A DNA stretch of 64,000 bases. Origin: DATFDN01 sp963830565. GTDB taxonomy: Bacteria; Pseudomonadota; Alphaproteobacteria; Acetobacterales; Acetobacteraceae. Made by a program: the position numbers and the translations under genes. The notes beneath the pieces were generated by a model that did not search any database, had not been told where the DNA came from, and saw only the letters and a program-made list of their open reading frames with translations. Numbering within the stretch: position 1 is the stretch's first letter; every line of letters begins with the position of its first letter. This document shows positions 19,613 through 27,575 of this stretch, in pieces. Location of the stretch: positions 62,001 through 126,000 of the forward strand of contig CAWHMO010000002.1 of assembly GCA_963830565.1 (NCBI GenBank), in the 5' to 3' direction.

Positions 19613-21045
19613 AGCCGAGACTGCTTGGTGTGGCCGTGCTGATCGTCGGCACGATGTTTCTCCGCCCGTTGTCGGCCGGCGTGCAGCCCGTGCAGATAGA
19701 GGACAGTTCGCCAGTGCTGATCCGCAAGCTGCTGCCGACCGTCGTCAACGTCACCGCGCTCGCCGCGGTGAGGCAGCCGCCCAGCGCGGGCACGAACGCC
19801 TCACGCGATGCCAACGTCGCTACGTTCGCCGAAATGAAGAAGGTGGGCTCCGGCTTCATCGTCAGCTCGGCAGGCCTGATCGTCACCAACTACCATGTCA
19901 TCGAGGGCGCCTATAAGATCATCGTCACCTTGTCGGACGGGTCGCCGCTCGTCGCCAAGCTGAGCCACGCCTCTCCGCTGATCGACATCGCGCTGCTCAG
20001 GGTCGAGGCTGGCCGGCCGTTGGCCGCGGCGCACTGGGGTGACAGCAACGCGCTTCAGGTCGGCGATCCGGTATTCGCCATCGGCGACCCGCTCGGGGTC
20101 GGCATGACGGTCACGCGCGGCATCGTCAGCGCGCTCAACCGCAACCTCACGGAAAGCCCATTCGACGACTTCATTCAGACCGACGCCCCGATCAATCACG
20201 GCAATTCGGGCGGTCCGCTGTTCGACATGGATGGGACCGTCATCGGCGTCAACAGCGCCATCATCTCGCCAACTTCCGGCTCCGCCGGGCTCGGCTTCGC
20301 GATCTCGTCGCAGGTCGCCGAGGTCGTGGTTAAGCGTCTGGAGGAGTACGGCTGGATCCGGCCGGGCTATCTTGGCGCCACGGTCCAGGAGATGACGCCG
20401 GAAATGGCCGATGCATCCTGGATCAAGCCGCCCCAGGGACAGACCCAGGGGGGACCACGGGGGTCGATCGTCGCCTATGTGACCCCTGCCAGCCCCGCGG
20501 CCGCCGCGGGCGTGCAAGTGGGCGACATCATCCTGGCGCTCGACGGCCGCGCGCCCAGTGACACGCGAGCCCTGCTCCGCGACATCGTCGTGATGGCCCC
20601 CGGAGCCAAAACGACACTCACGGTCGAACGCGAGGGCAAGCGTCTCGACCTTACAGCGACGATCGCGGAATGGCCGCGGCAGCTATACAATCTCTCCGAA
20701 GCCGTCCCGCCGGTGGAGAACCCCATCCACATTCCTGCCGATCTCGGGATCAAAGTGGCGCCGCCCGCGGAGACTGCCAAACACGGGCTCGCGGACGGAT
20801 CGGGCGCCGTCGTCTCCGCCGTGGCCGCTGGCACGGATGCGTCGGCCCGCGGCATCGCGACGGGCGACGTGATCTTGCGAGTGCAGGACCGCGCGGTGGC
20901 TTCGGAAGCCGAAATCCTGGTCGCGCTCGAAGATGCCCGCAAACAGGGGCATGACTATGCGATGTTCCTGGTACTGCCGAAAGGTTCCCCTCATCCCGGA
21001 CCCCAACCCGGACCCAAATGGATTGCATTGCAAATCCGGCAGTGA
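19609..21045 (+). CDS. HtrA/DegP-like periplasmic serine protease with two PDZ domains
   Basis: A 478-residue envelope protease. I start it at ATG 19609, where a signal sequence begins ('LLGVAVLIVGTMFLRPLSAG'). The trypsin-like triad is complete: His96 in 'TNYHVIEG', Asp126 in 'LIDIALLRV' and Ser200 in 'NHGNSGGPLFD'. PDZ1 follows from about 245 ('GYLGATVQEM' to 'VGDIILALDGRAPSD') and PDZ2 from about 375 ('GSGAVVSAVAAGTDASARGI' to 'ATGDVILRVQDRAV'). HtrA proteins degrade or refold damaged envelope proteins. The insert 'GQTQGGPRGS' in PDZ1 is unusual but harmless-looking. Likely monocistronic, with a weak terminator downstream. Confidence 0.92.
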   Translation: MKPRLLGVAVLIVGTMFLRPLSAGVQPVQIEDSSPVLIRKLLPTVVNVTALAAVRQPPSAGTNASRDANVATFAEMKKVGSGFIVSSAGLIVTNYHVIEGAYKIIVTLSDGSPLVAKLSHASPLIDIALLRVEAGRPLAAAHWGDSNALQVGDPVFAIGDPLGVGMTVTRGIVSALNRNLTESPFDDFIQTDAPINHGNSGGPLFDMDGTVIGVNSAIISPTSGSAGLGFAISSQVAEVVVKRLEEYGWIRPGYLGATVQEMTPEMADASWIKPPQGQTQGGPRGSIVAYVTPASPAAAAGVQVGDIILALDGRAPSDTRALLRDIVVMAPGAKTTLTVEREGKRLDLTATIAEWPRQLYNLSEAVPPVENPIHIPADLGIKVAPPAETAKHGLADGSGAVVSAVAAGTDASARGIATGDVILRVQDRAVASEAEILVALEDARKQGHDYAMFLVLPKGSPHPGPQPGPKWIALQIRQ

Positions 21046-21050
21046 TTGAC

Positions 21051-21088
21051 CCGGAGGCGCCCGCCAAACCCGTCTCCGGCGCGGTTTT
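21051..21088 (+). terminator. Weak candidate terminator after the protease
   Basis: CCGGAG at 21051-21056 pairs with CTCCGG at 21074-21079 across a GC-rich 17-base loop, followed after GCGCGG by TTTT at 21085-21088. The stem is short and the T-run is not immediately adjacent, so this is only a possibility. Confidence 0.3.
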
Positions 21089-21251
21089 ATGCTTTAGCGT
21101 GAGCGTGGCACGCCCAATCTCGTGGCAAGCCTCGACAACCTGCAGGCGGGTCGGTCCGCTCCCTACCCAGAGCAGAAATTCGGACTGAGATGCTACCCGC
21201 CAGCGGTCGCCGTTGACATCTCATTCGGCGCCGTGCGACTTGACCCGGCCC

Positions 21252-22712
21252 ATGCTGACCTCGTTTGCCACGGCGGACCGGCAGGCGCCGTACCGGGCGG
21301 CGGTCGTCATTCCGACGGTCCTGCGGCCGTCGCTGTTTCGGGCGGTCCGGTCCGTGTATCGCCAGAGGCTCGAGGGGCGCATCCAGCTCCTCATCGGCGT
21401 GGACCGGGCGCTCGGCAGCCGGGAAATGCTGCGCACCCTCGTCCAGGAGCGGCCGCCTGATGTGGATGTCGATGTGGTGGACCCCGGCTACTCGACCGCG
21501 AAGGCGAATGGCGGCCTCTATTCCTGCGCCTTCGGAGGGTCGTTGCGCAGCGCGCTGACCCTGCTCGCCAATGCCCGCCACGTTACCTATCTCGACGACG
21601 ACAACTGGATCGCGCCCGACCATCTCTCGGTGCTGCTGGATACGATCGAGGGCGCCGAGTGGGCTTGGTGCCGGCGCTGGATGGTCGATCCGCGCACCGA
21701 GCAGCCGGTCTGCATCGACGAGTGGGAATCGGTCGGTCCCGGCGAAGGGGTGTTCAACCTGCGCTTCGGCGGCTTTGTCGACACCAACTGCCTGATGATC
21801 GACAAGCTCGCCTGTCATCAGGTGTTGCCGGAGTGGGCGGCCTCCACATTCGATAATGGCGGCGGCGAAGATCGCCGGGTATTCGATGTGCTGCGCCGGA
21901 GCCACAAGGGTCGCGGTACCAGGCGGGCCACCGCTTATTACGTGGTCAACGAGAGCGACGGGATGCAGCCGTCGCGCATCGGGTGGTTCCGCTCGCAGGG
22001 CTACATCTGGGATGAGCGGCGGAGGGCGAGCATGACGCTTCAGGACGCGATGCGGCTCATCCACCCGCAATCCCCATACGCGGGCGTGCCCGATGACCTC
22101 CTCCTGACCGACCTGCAAGGCTGGGGCAGCAGCGACAGCCCGGTCTTCGCCGAGGTGTTCCGCCAGCTACGCCCGCGCACGGTGGTGGAGGTCGGCACCT
22201 GGAAGGGGCGCTCGGCGGTGCATATGGCGGAACTAGCCCGCTCGCTCGATCTCGAGGTGTTCATCGTCTGCGTGGACACCTGGCTGGGCGGACTCGACCA
22301 TCTGCTGTTGGACGAGTGGCGGGGGCAGTTGCGGATGTCCGAAGGGATGCCGGGCATCTACAAGGTGTTCCTCGCCAATATCGTCCGCGCCGGCCTGACC
22401 GAGCGCATCGTGCCGTTCGCGCAGACCTCCACCACCGCGGCCGCGTTCCTGCTTCGCTGCGGGGTGCAGGTGGATCTGCTGCACATCGACGCCTCGCACG
22501 AGGAGGTGGATGTGCTGGCGGATTGCCGGGCGTGGTGGAAGCTGCTGCGTCCGGGCGGGGTGATGATCGGCGACGACTACAACGCCGCCGTCTGGCCGGG
22601 CGTGGTCAACGCGGCCCACGGCTTTGCCCGCGAGATGGGCTGCCCGTTGCAGGTCGGCGGCCCGCCTCCATACCAGAAATGGGTGCTGCAGAAGCCGTTA
22701 CCCGAAAGGTAG
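21252..22712 (+). CDS. Fusion of a family-2-like glycosyltransferase and a class I methyltransferase
   Basis: A 486-residue two-domain protein. I start it at ATG 21252, since the frame opens earlier only through a TTG at 21213. Residues 15-240 form a GT-A domain: 'YRAAVVIPTVLRPSLFRAV' and the nucleotide/metal motif 'VTYLDDDNWIAPDHL' near 112. From about 285, 'VVEVGTWKGRSAVHMAEL' (SAM-binding motif I), 'LLHIDASHEEVDVLADC' and 'GGVMIGDDYN' make a Methyltransf_24-type domain like those acting on sugars or cephalosporin-type precursors. The fusion suggests that one polypeptide adds a sugar and methylates it or its neighbour. No other glycan genes are adjacent. No signal peptide. Confidence 0.82.
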   Translation: MLTSFATADRQAPYRAAVVIPTVLRPSLFRAVRSVYRQRLEGRIQLLIGVDRALGSREMLRTLVQERPPDVDVDVVDPGYSTAKANGGLYSCAFGGSLRSALTLLANARHVTYLDDDNWIAPDHLSVLLDTIEGAEWAWCRRWMVDPRTEQPVCIDEWESVGPGEGVFNLRFGGFVDTNCLMIDKLACHQVLPEWAASTFDNGGGEDRRVFDVLRRSHKGRGTRRATAYYVVNESDGMQPSRIGWFRSQGYIWDERRRASMTLQDAMRLIHPQSPYAGVPDDLLLTDLQGWGSSDSPVFAEVFRQLRPRTVVEVGTWKGRSAVHMAELARSLDLEVFIVCVDTWLGGLDHLLLDEWRGQLRMSEGMPGIYKVFLANIVRAGLTERIVPFAQTSTTAAAFLLRCGVQVDLLHIDASHEEVDVLADCRAWWKLLRPGGVMIGDDYNAAVWPGVVNAAHGFAREMGCPLQVGGPPPYQKWVLQKPLPER

Positions 22713-23060
22713 CGGATCGCCAACGATAGCGGGTGGCTGTCACACAAAGATGTGACGCGGCGTCGGCTGGCTTACCGCGCGTGTAACGAAACTTTCGCGG
22801 CGGCGTTGCGATGCGCCGCTGTCGTTCGTGTCAAACCTTCCCCCGATGACGTCGAACCTTGCGTTTCCAAGAAGCGTAGCGTTCCGGCGCTTCTGGCGGA
22901 GGGAGTGCAGCCGTGCTAGAACTCAACCCGTAGTTGCTGATTATGCCCTGACGACGCCTCCCTAGTCGCGGGGCCGGACCAGAATCAGCGAACCCCGGCG
23001 GGTCGCTCAAGACCCGCCCCCAAATCGACAATAACGGACATGCACTGGAGGAGTACGACC
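22713..23060. other. Intergenic region with two perfect inverted repeats
   Basis: 348 bp between the fusion glycosyltransferase and a small orphan gene. I see no protein gene. GTCACA-N6-TGTGAC at 22739-22756 is a perfect 6 bp inverted repeat and could be an operator half-site pair. A second, GGCGGGTC-N6-GACCCGCC at 22997-23018, lies about 40 bp before the next start. No clear sigma-70 promoter stands out. Confidence 0.45.
22997..23018 (+). terminator. Perfect 8 bp hairpin in the leader of the 64-residue gene
   Basis: GGCGGGTC-GCTCAA-GACCCGCC, followed by CCCC but no T-run. It could be a Rho-assisted terminator or a leader hairpin of the downstream gene. Its closeness to the start (about 43 bp) favours a regulatory or attenuating role, which I cannot prove. 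Confidence 0.35.
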
Positions 23061-23255
23061 ATGTACGAGCTTCGGATCAACGGGCGGCCCGTAGGACTCT
23101 ACGATGACCAGTCGGCCGCCCTTTCGCGCGTGCGTCTCTTCGCCGATCTCGACACCGACGCGGAAATCGAGGTCATGGACACGCGCACCGGCCGCGCCTT
23201 CGAGGTGGCGGCGTCGGTCCGCTGGCGCGATGAGATCGCGGCCAGGATGCGCTAA
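23061..23255 (+). CDS. Small uncharacterised protein (64 residues)
   Basis: Begins 'MYELRINGRPVGLYDDQSAA' and is preceded by a strong GGAGGAG at 23047-23053, seven bases from the ATG, so translation is very likely. The protein is charged and soluble, with an N-terminal pattern of alternating hydrophobic residues suggesting a small beta-sheet fold and a helix ('QSAALSRVRLFADL'). I do not recognise a family. It stands between two hairpins: a GC-rich one in its leader and a perfect 11 bp inverted repeat just after it. No neighbour indicates its role. Confidence 0.7.
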   Translation: MYELRINGRPVGLYDDQSAALSRVRLFADLDTDAEIEVMDTRTGRAFEVAASVRWRDEIAARMR

Positions 23256-23297
23256 GGTCGGCCGCCCTGGTTGAAGCCGCGGCGGAAACGCGCTCCC

Positions 23298-23324
23298 CTT
23301 GAAAGCTGATCGACAGCTTTCAAG
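23298..23324. promoter_or_regulatory. Perfect 11 bp inverted repeat just upstream of the second epoxide-hydrolase-like gene
   Basis: CTTGAAAGCTG (23298-23308), loop ATCGA, CAGCTTTCAAG (23314-23324). It ends 15 bp before the hydrolase ATG and starts 42 bp after the small gene's stop. There is no T-run, so a plain terminator is unlikely. It could be an operator, or a leader hairpin that competes with the AGAGCGAG ribosome-site region right behind it. Its AT-rich stem stands out from the GC-rich surroundings. Confidence 0.55.
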
Positions 23325-23339
23325 AGAGCGAGACGGCGC

Positions 23340-24320
23340 ATGGACAGCGGGCTGAGCGAGAGGGACCTGACGTGCAACGGTATCCGCCTGCACGTCACCG
23401 AGCAGGGCGAAGGACCGCTCGTGCTCCTGCTCCATGGCTGGCCGGAGCTGTCCTATTCCTGGCGCCACCAGATCCCCGCTCTCGCCGAGGCCGGGTGGCA
23501 TGTCGTGGCGCCGGACATGCGCGGCTACGGCGGCAGCGAGGCGCCCGAGCCGATCGCGGAGTACACCGTGCTCCATCTGATCGGCGACCTGGTCGCGCTG
23601 GTCGCGCAATTGGGCGAGCGCCAAGCGGTCATCGTCGGGCATGACTGGGGCGCCAACATCGCCTGGACCGCGGCGCTGCTGCGCCCCGACCTGTTCCGCG
23701 CCGTTGCGGCGCTGAGCGTGCCATTCCGTCCGCGCCAATCCGTCGCGCCCCTGTCAGCACTCCGTCGGGCCGGGCTGGATCGATTCTACTGGATCTATTT
23801 CCAGGAACCCGGCGTGGCCGAGGCCGAGTTCGAGGCCGACCCCACCGCCACCTTGCGACGCATCCTCTACAGCGGCTCGGGGGATGCGCCGAAGCGCGAG
23901 GGAATGGCGCTCACCCTTCCCGAGGACGGCGGGTTCCTGACCCGCACCCTCGATCCGCCAGCCCTGCCCGGCTGGTTGACCGCGAAGGATCTGGAGATCA
24001 TGGCGGCTGCGTTCCGTCGTAGTGGTTTTCGCGGCGGGCTGAACTACTACCGTAACCTCGACCGCAACTGGGAGCTCCTCGCGCCCTGGCAGGGCGCGCG
24101 GGTTATCCCGTCCGCGTTGTTCATCGCCGGCACCCGCGACGTCGTCATCAACTCCCCAATCGCGGCAGGCTGGCAGGAGGCGCTGGCGGCGCAGGTGCCG
24201 AACCTGCGCGACACGGTGCTGATCGAGGGCGGCGGCCATTGGATTCAGCAGGAACGGCCGGCGGAGGTGAACGCGGCGCTGCTGGGCTTCCTGTCGCAAC
24301 TTCGCGCCCCGACCCGTTGA
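23340..24320 (+). CDS. Alpha/beta hydrolase, epoxide-hydrolase-like
   Basis: A 326-residue soluble enzyme. 'LLLHGWPELSYSWRHQ' near residue 28, 'APDMRGYGGSEAP' near 57 and the nucleophile elbow 'VGHDWGANIAW' near 98, where Asp is the nucleophile. A late Asp near 'AGTRDVVINS' and His in 'EGGGHWIQQERPAEVN' complete an epoxide-hydrolase-type triad. The cap-domain 'RGGLNYYRNLDRNW' contains the paired Tyr typical of epoxide-opening enzymes. It resembles the enzyme at 4086 in motifs but is shorter and only distantly related in the cap. Convergent with the Lrp regulator. Confidence 0.85.
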   Translation: MDSGLSERDLTCNGIRLHVTEQGEGPLVLLLHGWPELSYSWRHQIPALAEAGWHVVAPDMRGYGGSEAPEPIAEYTVLHLIGDLVALVAQLGERQAVIVGHDWGANIAWTAALLRPDLFRAVAALSVPFRPRQSVAPLSALRRAGLDRFYWIYFQEPGVAEAEFEADPTATLRRILYSGSGDAPKREGMALTLPEDGGFLTRTLDPPALPGWLTAKDLEIMAAAFRRSGFRGGLNYYRNLDRNWELLAPWQGARVIPSALFIAGTRDVVINSPIAAGWQEALAAQVPNLRDTVLIEGGGHWIQQERPAEVNAALLGFLSQLRAPTR

Positions 24321-24378
24321 GCGGATCTTGAGAAGCCAACCCGCAAAGGAAATGCCGACAAAGGACCGCTTGTTCAAA

Positions 24379-24861
24379 CTATAGCGGCACCCCCGCGAGC
24401 AGGCGGCTGGTGCTGATCGTCTGCAAGGTCTGCACGCGGCTGACATTGGGCGAGCCGGTGAGGCGCTGTGTCAGCCCGTTCTCATGGGCGGTATCGCGGG
24501 CCACGAGCTTCAGGAGGAAATCGCCGCCGCCTCGGATCATGTGACACTCCCGCACCTCCGGCCAGGTCGCCGCCAGCGCCTCGAAGGCGGAGAGGACCGA
24601 ATCCTTCTGGCTGTCGAGCCCGACCACCGCGAAAAAGGTGATCTGCCAGCCCAATTTCTGCGGGTCGGTGTCAGCGTGATAGCCGCGGATCACGCCGGTT
24701 TCCTCGAGGCGGCGCACGCGGCGGAGACAGGGCGGAGCGGAGATCCCCACGCGCCGCGCCAGCTCCACATTAGTCATCCGCCCATCGGCCTGCAGTTCCG
24801 TCAGGATGCGGCGGTCAATGGCGTCCAGCACCGGGGGTTCGGCTTCCTGGATGATTTTCAT
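24379..24861 (-). CDS. Lrp/AsnC-family transcriptional regulator
   Basis: A 160-residue regulator. The N-terminal winged helix-turn-helix ('LDAIDRRILTELQADGRMTN', then 'ELARRVGISAPPCLRRVRRL') occupies residues 10-60. A RAM ligand-binding domain follows, with 'GYHADTDPQKLGW' and 'VRECHMIRGGGDFLLKLVA'. ATG 24861 is chosen because it gives the family's normal length; an in-frame GTG/ATG region upstream to 24942 adds a basic tail. Such regulators respond to amino acids. It is divergent from motB, with 156 bp between them, and could act on that promoter, but no operator is clear. Confidence 0.9.
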   Translation of the reverse strand: MKIIQEAEPPVLDAIDRRILTELQADGRMTNVELARRVGISAPPCLRRVRRLEETGVIRGYHADTDPQKLGWQITFFAVVGLDSQKDSVLSAFEALAATWPEVRECHMIRGGGDFLLKLVARDTAHENGLTQRLTGSPNVSRVQTLQTISTSRLLAGVPL

Positions 24862-25017
24862 TGGGCGCGGGACGCACTGGCTCCTGATATGTCTGGCCGA
24901 GGGGCTCGCGCGAAATATCGTTGCTCTAATTGAAGCCCGCAAGCCCGAGCGCCGCCGTTAACCGGCAGTCAAGCAAGCCCGGTCAATTTGGGGCCGAACG
25001 GCAGGGCGCGGCAGCGC

Positions 25018-26064
25018 ATGGCGAAGCACGACAAGCGTGGCAACAAGGGGCTTGCGCCGATCATCCGGCGCGAGGAGCCGGTTGGCGAGGCGCACCACGG
25101 CGGTGCCTGGAAGGTGGCCTACGCCGATTTCGTGACCGCCATGATGGCGTTCTTTCTGGTGATGTGGCTGCTCAACGCCACGACCGAGGACCAACGCAAG
25201 GGCCTCGCCGACTATTTCAGCCCCAACAACCTGATGAGCCACGCCTCGTCCGGCACCGGGCAGCCGTTTGGCGGGCATACCGCCTTCGACCAGGGTGCAC
25301 TGGTGTCGGATCGCGGGTCGGTGCAGATCACCGCCGGCAACCGGGTCGCCGCGGGCGAGCCGGCGGATGATCCCGATCCCGCCCCGGAGGCAGCCAGCAG
25401 CGGAACCGCCGCTCCGGCCACGCCGGCCGTGCCCGCGCCAGCTGGCGAGGCGAAGGCCGGCGAGACAAAGGCCGGACCGAGGCCGTCGGCCCGCGACGAA
25501 CCCGCGCCGCCGCAGCCCAGCGCAACGGAAGCCGCCGCGGCCGTGCGGGCCGGGCAAGCCGCCGCCGAGCAGCGCCGTTTCGAGCGCGCGGCCGAGGAGA
25601 TCAGGAAGGCGGTGGCAGGCGATCCCGCCGTCGCGGCGCTCGCCGGCCAGATCACCGTTGACGTGACCCCGGAGGGGCTGCGGATCCAGCTCTTGGATCA
25701 GGAGCGGCAAGCGATGTTCAACACCGGTTCGGCGCTGCCGAACGAGCAGGCGAAGCTGCTGATCGCGAAGATCACTCCGGTGCTCCTTCGCCTGCCCGGA
25801 CAGATATCGGTCCAGGGCCACACCGACGCTGCACCCTATCCCAGCCCCGACCGGACCAACTGGGAGTTGTCGGCCGAGCGCGCCAACGCGGCGCGGCGGA
25901 TGCTGACGGAAACCGGGCTGCCCGACGAGCGCATCCGGGACGTGACCGGCCGCGCCGACCGCGACTTGCTGCTGCCGGCCCAGCCGCTGGCGCCGGCAAA
26001 CCGGCGCATCGCCATCACCGTCCTGCGCCAGCCACCGCCGGCGCCGCCCATGTCCAAAGGCTGA
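25018..26064 (+). CDS. motB: Flagellar stator protein MotB
   Basis: A 348-residue inner-membrane protein that anchors the stator to peptidoglycan. 'AYADFVTAMMAFFLVMWLL' near residues 34-52 is the single membrane helix and contains Asp37, the proton-carrying residue of the H+-driven motor. A Pro/Ala/Glu-rich linker spans about 110-205. The OmpA-like domain is C-terminal: 'FNTGSALPNEQAKLLI' and 'VQGHTDAAPYP...NWELSAERANAARRML'. ATG 25018 is chosen over a TTG at 24988. The gene comes before motA, with 10 bp between them, the reverse of the usual order. No other flagellar genes are in the window. Confidence 0.93.
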   Translation: MAKHDKRGNKGLAPIIRREEPVGEAHHGGAWKVAYADFVTAMMAFFLVMWLLNATTEDQRKGLADYFSPNNLMSHASSGTGQPFGGHTAFDQGALVSDRGSVQITAGNRVAAGEPADDPDPAPEAASSGTAAPATPAVPAPAGEAKAGETKAGPRPSARDEPAPPQPSATEAAAAVRAGQAAAEQRRFERAAEEIRKAVAGDPAVAALAGQITVDVTPEGLRIQLLDQERQAMFNTGSALPNEQAKLLIAKITPVLLRLPGQISVQGHTDAAPYPSPDRTNWELSAERANAARRMLTETGLPDERIRDVTGRADRDLLLPAQPLAPANRRIAITVLRQPPPAPPMSKG

Positions 26065-26074
26065 GGCACGCGCG

Positions 26075-26941
26075 ATGCTGGTGCTGGGCGGCTTCGGCTT
26101 CCTGTTGGTCTGCGTCTTCGGCACCTTCGTCGTCGAAGGCGGCAACATGGGCGCGCTGCTCGAGGCCCTGCCGTTCGAGATGGCGACCATCGGTGGGGCC
26201 GCCATTGGCAGCTTCCTGATGGGCAACAGCATGCATGACGTGAAGCACACGCTGGGCGGACTGGGGAAGGTGGTGAAGGGCGCGTCCTACAGGAAGCCCG
26301 ACTACATTGACCTGCTGAGCCTGCTCTTCATGCTGGTCAAGCTGGCCAGCACCAAGGGCGCGATGGCGGTGGAGCCGCATATCGAGAACCCGAACGAAAG
26401 CGCCGCCTTCAGCCGCTTCCCGAAGGTGCTCGGCAACGACTTCGCCCGCGCCATGATCTGCGACTACCTGCGCATGGTGGGGATGAACGCGGACGACCCC
26501 AACCAGATCGAGGACGTGATCGGCCGCGAGCTGCGCAAGACGCTGCACGAGGAGCTGCACGCCGCGCACGCCCTCCAGGCGATGGCGGACGCGCTGCCGG
26601 CGCTGGGGATCGTCGCCGCCGTGCTCGGGGTGATCAAGACGATGGCGCATATCGACCAGCCCCCGGCGGTGCTGGGCGGCATGATCGCCGGCGCCCTGAC
26701 CGGGACGTTCCTGGGCGTGCTCCTCGCCTATGGCCTCGCCGCGCCTTGTGCGGCGCGGCTGAAAGCGGTGGTGGAGGAGGAGGCGAAGTTCTTCGAGGTG
26801 ATCCGCGCGGTGCTGGTTGCGCATCTGCACGGCAATGCCCCACAGGTCAGCGTGGAAACCGGCCGCAAGATGGTCCCGAACCCGCACATGCCGAGTTTCC
26901 AGGAACTGGAGGAAGCCGTGCAGTCAGCGGCGAGCGCGTAA
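26075..26941 (+). CDS. motA: Flagellar stator protein MotA
   Basis: A 288-residue inner-membrane protein with four helices ('LVLGGFGFLLVCVFGTFVV', 'MATIGGAAIGSFLMG', 'LPALGIVAAVLGVIKTM' and 'LGGMIAGALTGTFLGVLLAY'). The third helix contains the conserved Pro required for torque. The cytoplasmic loop 'NPNESAAFSRFPKVL' and the C-terminal 'NPHMPSFQELEEAV' are typical of alphaproteobacterial MotA. It is co-transcribed with motB just upstream. The cytoplasmic loop should contact FliG, which is encoded elsewhere. Confidence 0.94.
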   Translation: MLVLGGFGFLLVCVFGTFVVEGGNMGALLEALPFEMATIGGAAIGSFLMGNSMHDVKHTLGGLGKVVKGASYRKPDYIDLLSLLFMLVKLASTKGAMAVEPHIENPNESAAFSRFPKVLGNDFARAMICDYLRMVGMNADDPNQIEDVIGRELRKTLHEELHAAHALQAMADALPALGIVAAVLGVIKTMAHIDQPPAVLGGMIAGALTGTFLGVLLAYGLAAPCAARLKAVVEEEAKFFEVIRAVLVAHLHGNAPQVSVETGRKMVPNPHMPSFQELEEAVQSAASA

Positions 26942-26967
26942 TGCCATTCGCCCGGGTCTGTTGAAAA

Positions 26968-26992
26968 AGCGGCCCGGCAGGCCCGGGCCGCT
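26968..26992 (-). terminator. Intrinsic terminator of the leftward dapD operon
   Basis: A perfect 10 bp GC-rich stem (AGCGGCCCGG / CCGGGCCGCT) with a five-base loop. Read on the minus strand, it is followed immediately by TTTTT (26964-26968 on the plus strand are A). It lies 5 bp past the stop of the last membrane-protein gene. On the plus strand there is no T-run, so it serves motA poorly or not at all. Confidence 0.85.
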
Positions 26993-26996
26993 GGTA

Positions 26997-27575
26997 TCAT
27001 ATCCCCGCCGCCGCCGACAGGAGCAGGCCGAACGACAGGTCGAATGCCACCAATCCGGCCGCGGCCAGGCCGGGCAGGTCGAGTGCGAGGCGGGTCGCGA
27101 ACCATTCCAGCCACAGCGCCCAGCCCAGCGTCACCAGCGTTGCCACCTCTGCCACCGGTTCGGGCGCGTGCAGCACGGCCGGCAGGGAGCCCAGCAGCAG
27201 CAGCGCGTACTGGACGACGTTACACCAGTTCCAGACCGCGATGTAGGTGGGCCAGCGTTGCCCGCGCCCCATCGCGCCCAGCAAGGTGCGCGACAGGAGC
27301 GCGTAGCCGGTCCAGCCGACGATGAACACCAGCAGATCGAGCGCCAGCGCGTGTCCCGGCCTCGCCGGCACACCCTGCGCCGCCCAGTCGATCAGCCGCA
27401 TCCCGATCAATGCCGGGGTCGAGATCACGGCGGCCCAGAAGCTGCGGGCCGCGCCGTGCTCCGCTCCTGCCGGCGGAGCGACGTCAAGCTGCACCCGCGC
27501 AAGCCCGTCGGCCCGCCCGCGGGCCAGCAGGAAGGCGCCCGAGAGCCCGTTCGCCACCACCCCGGTCAGCGCCAT
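26997..27575 (-). CDS. Uncharacterised membrane protein, paralogue of its upstream neighbour
   Basis: About 192 residues with roughly five hydrophobic segments. I start it at ATG 27575, giving 'MALTGVVANGLSGAFLLARG', although the frame is open further upstream. It shares with the preceding gene the motif '(F/R)GRADGLAR' near residue 20, a central 'WNWC' and a C-terminal 'ALWL.WF.......L......ALV'-like helix. The two are therefore a tandem duplication that has diverged. I do not recognise the family. It is the last gene of the dapD-dapE operon, its start overlapping the upstream gene by 10 bp, and is followed by a strong terminator. Confidence 0.65.
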   Translation of the reverse strand: MALTGVVANGLSGAFLLARGRADGLARVQLDVAPPAGAEHGAARSFWAAVISTPALIGMRLIDWAAQGVPARPGHALALDLLVFIVGWTGYALLSRTLLGAMGRGQRWPTYIAVWNWCNVVQYALLLLGSLPAVLHAPEPVAEVATLVTLGWALWLEWFATRLALDLPGLAAAGLVAFDLSFGLLLSAAAGI

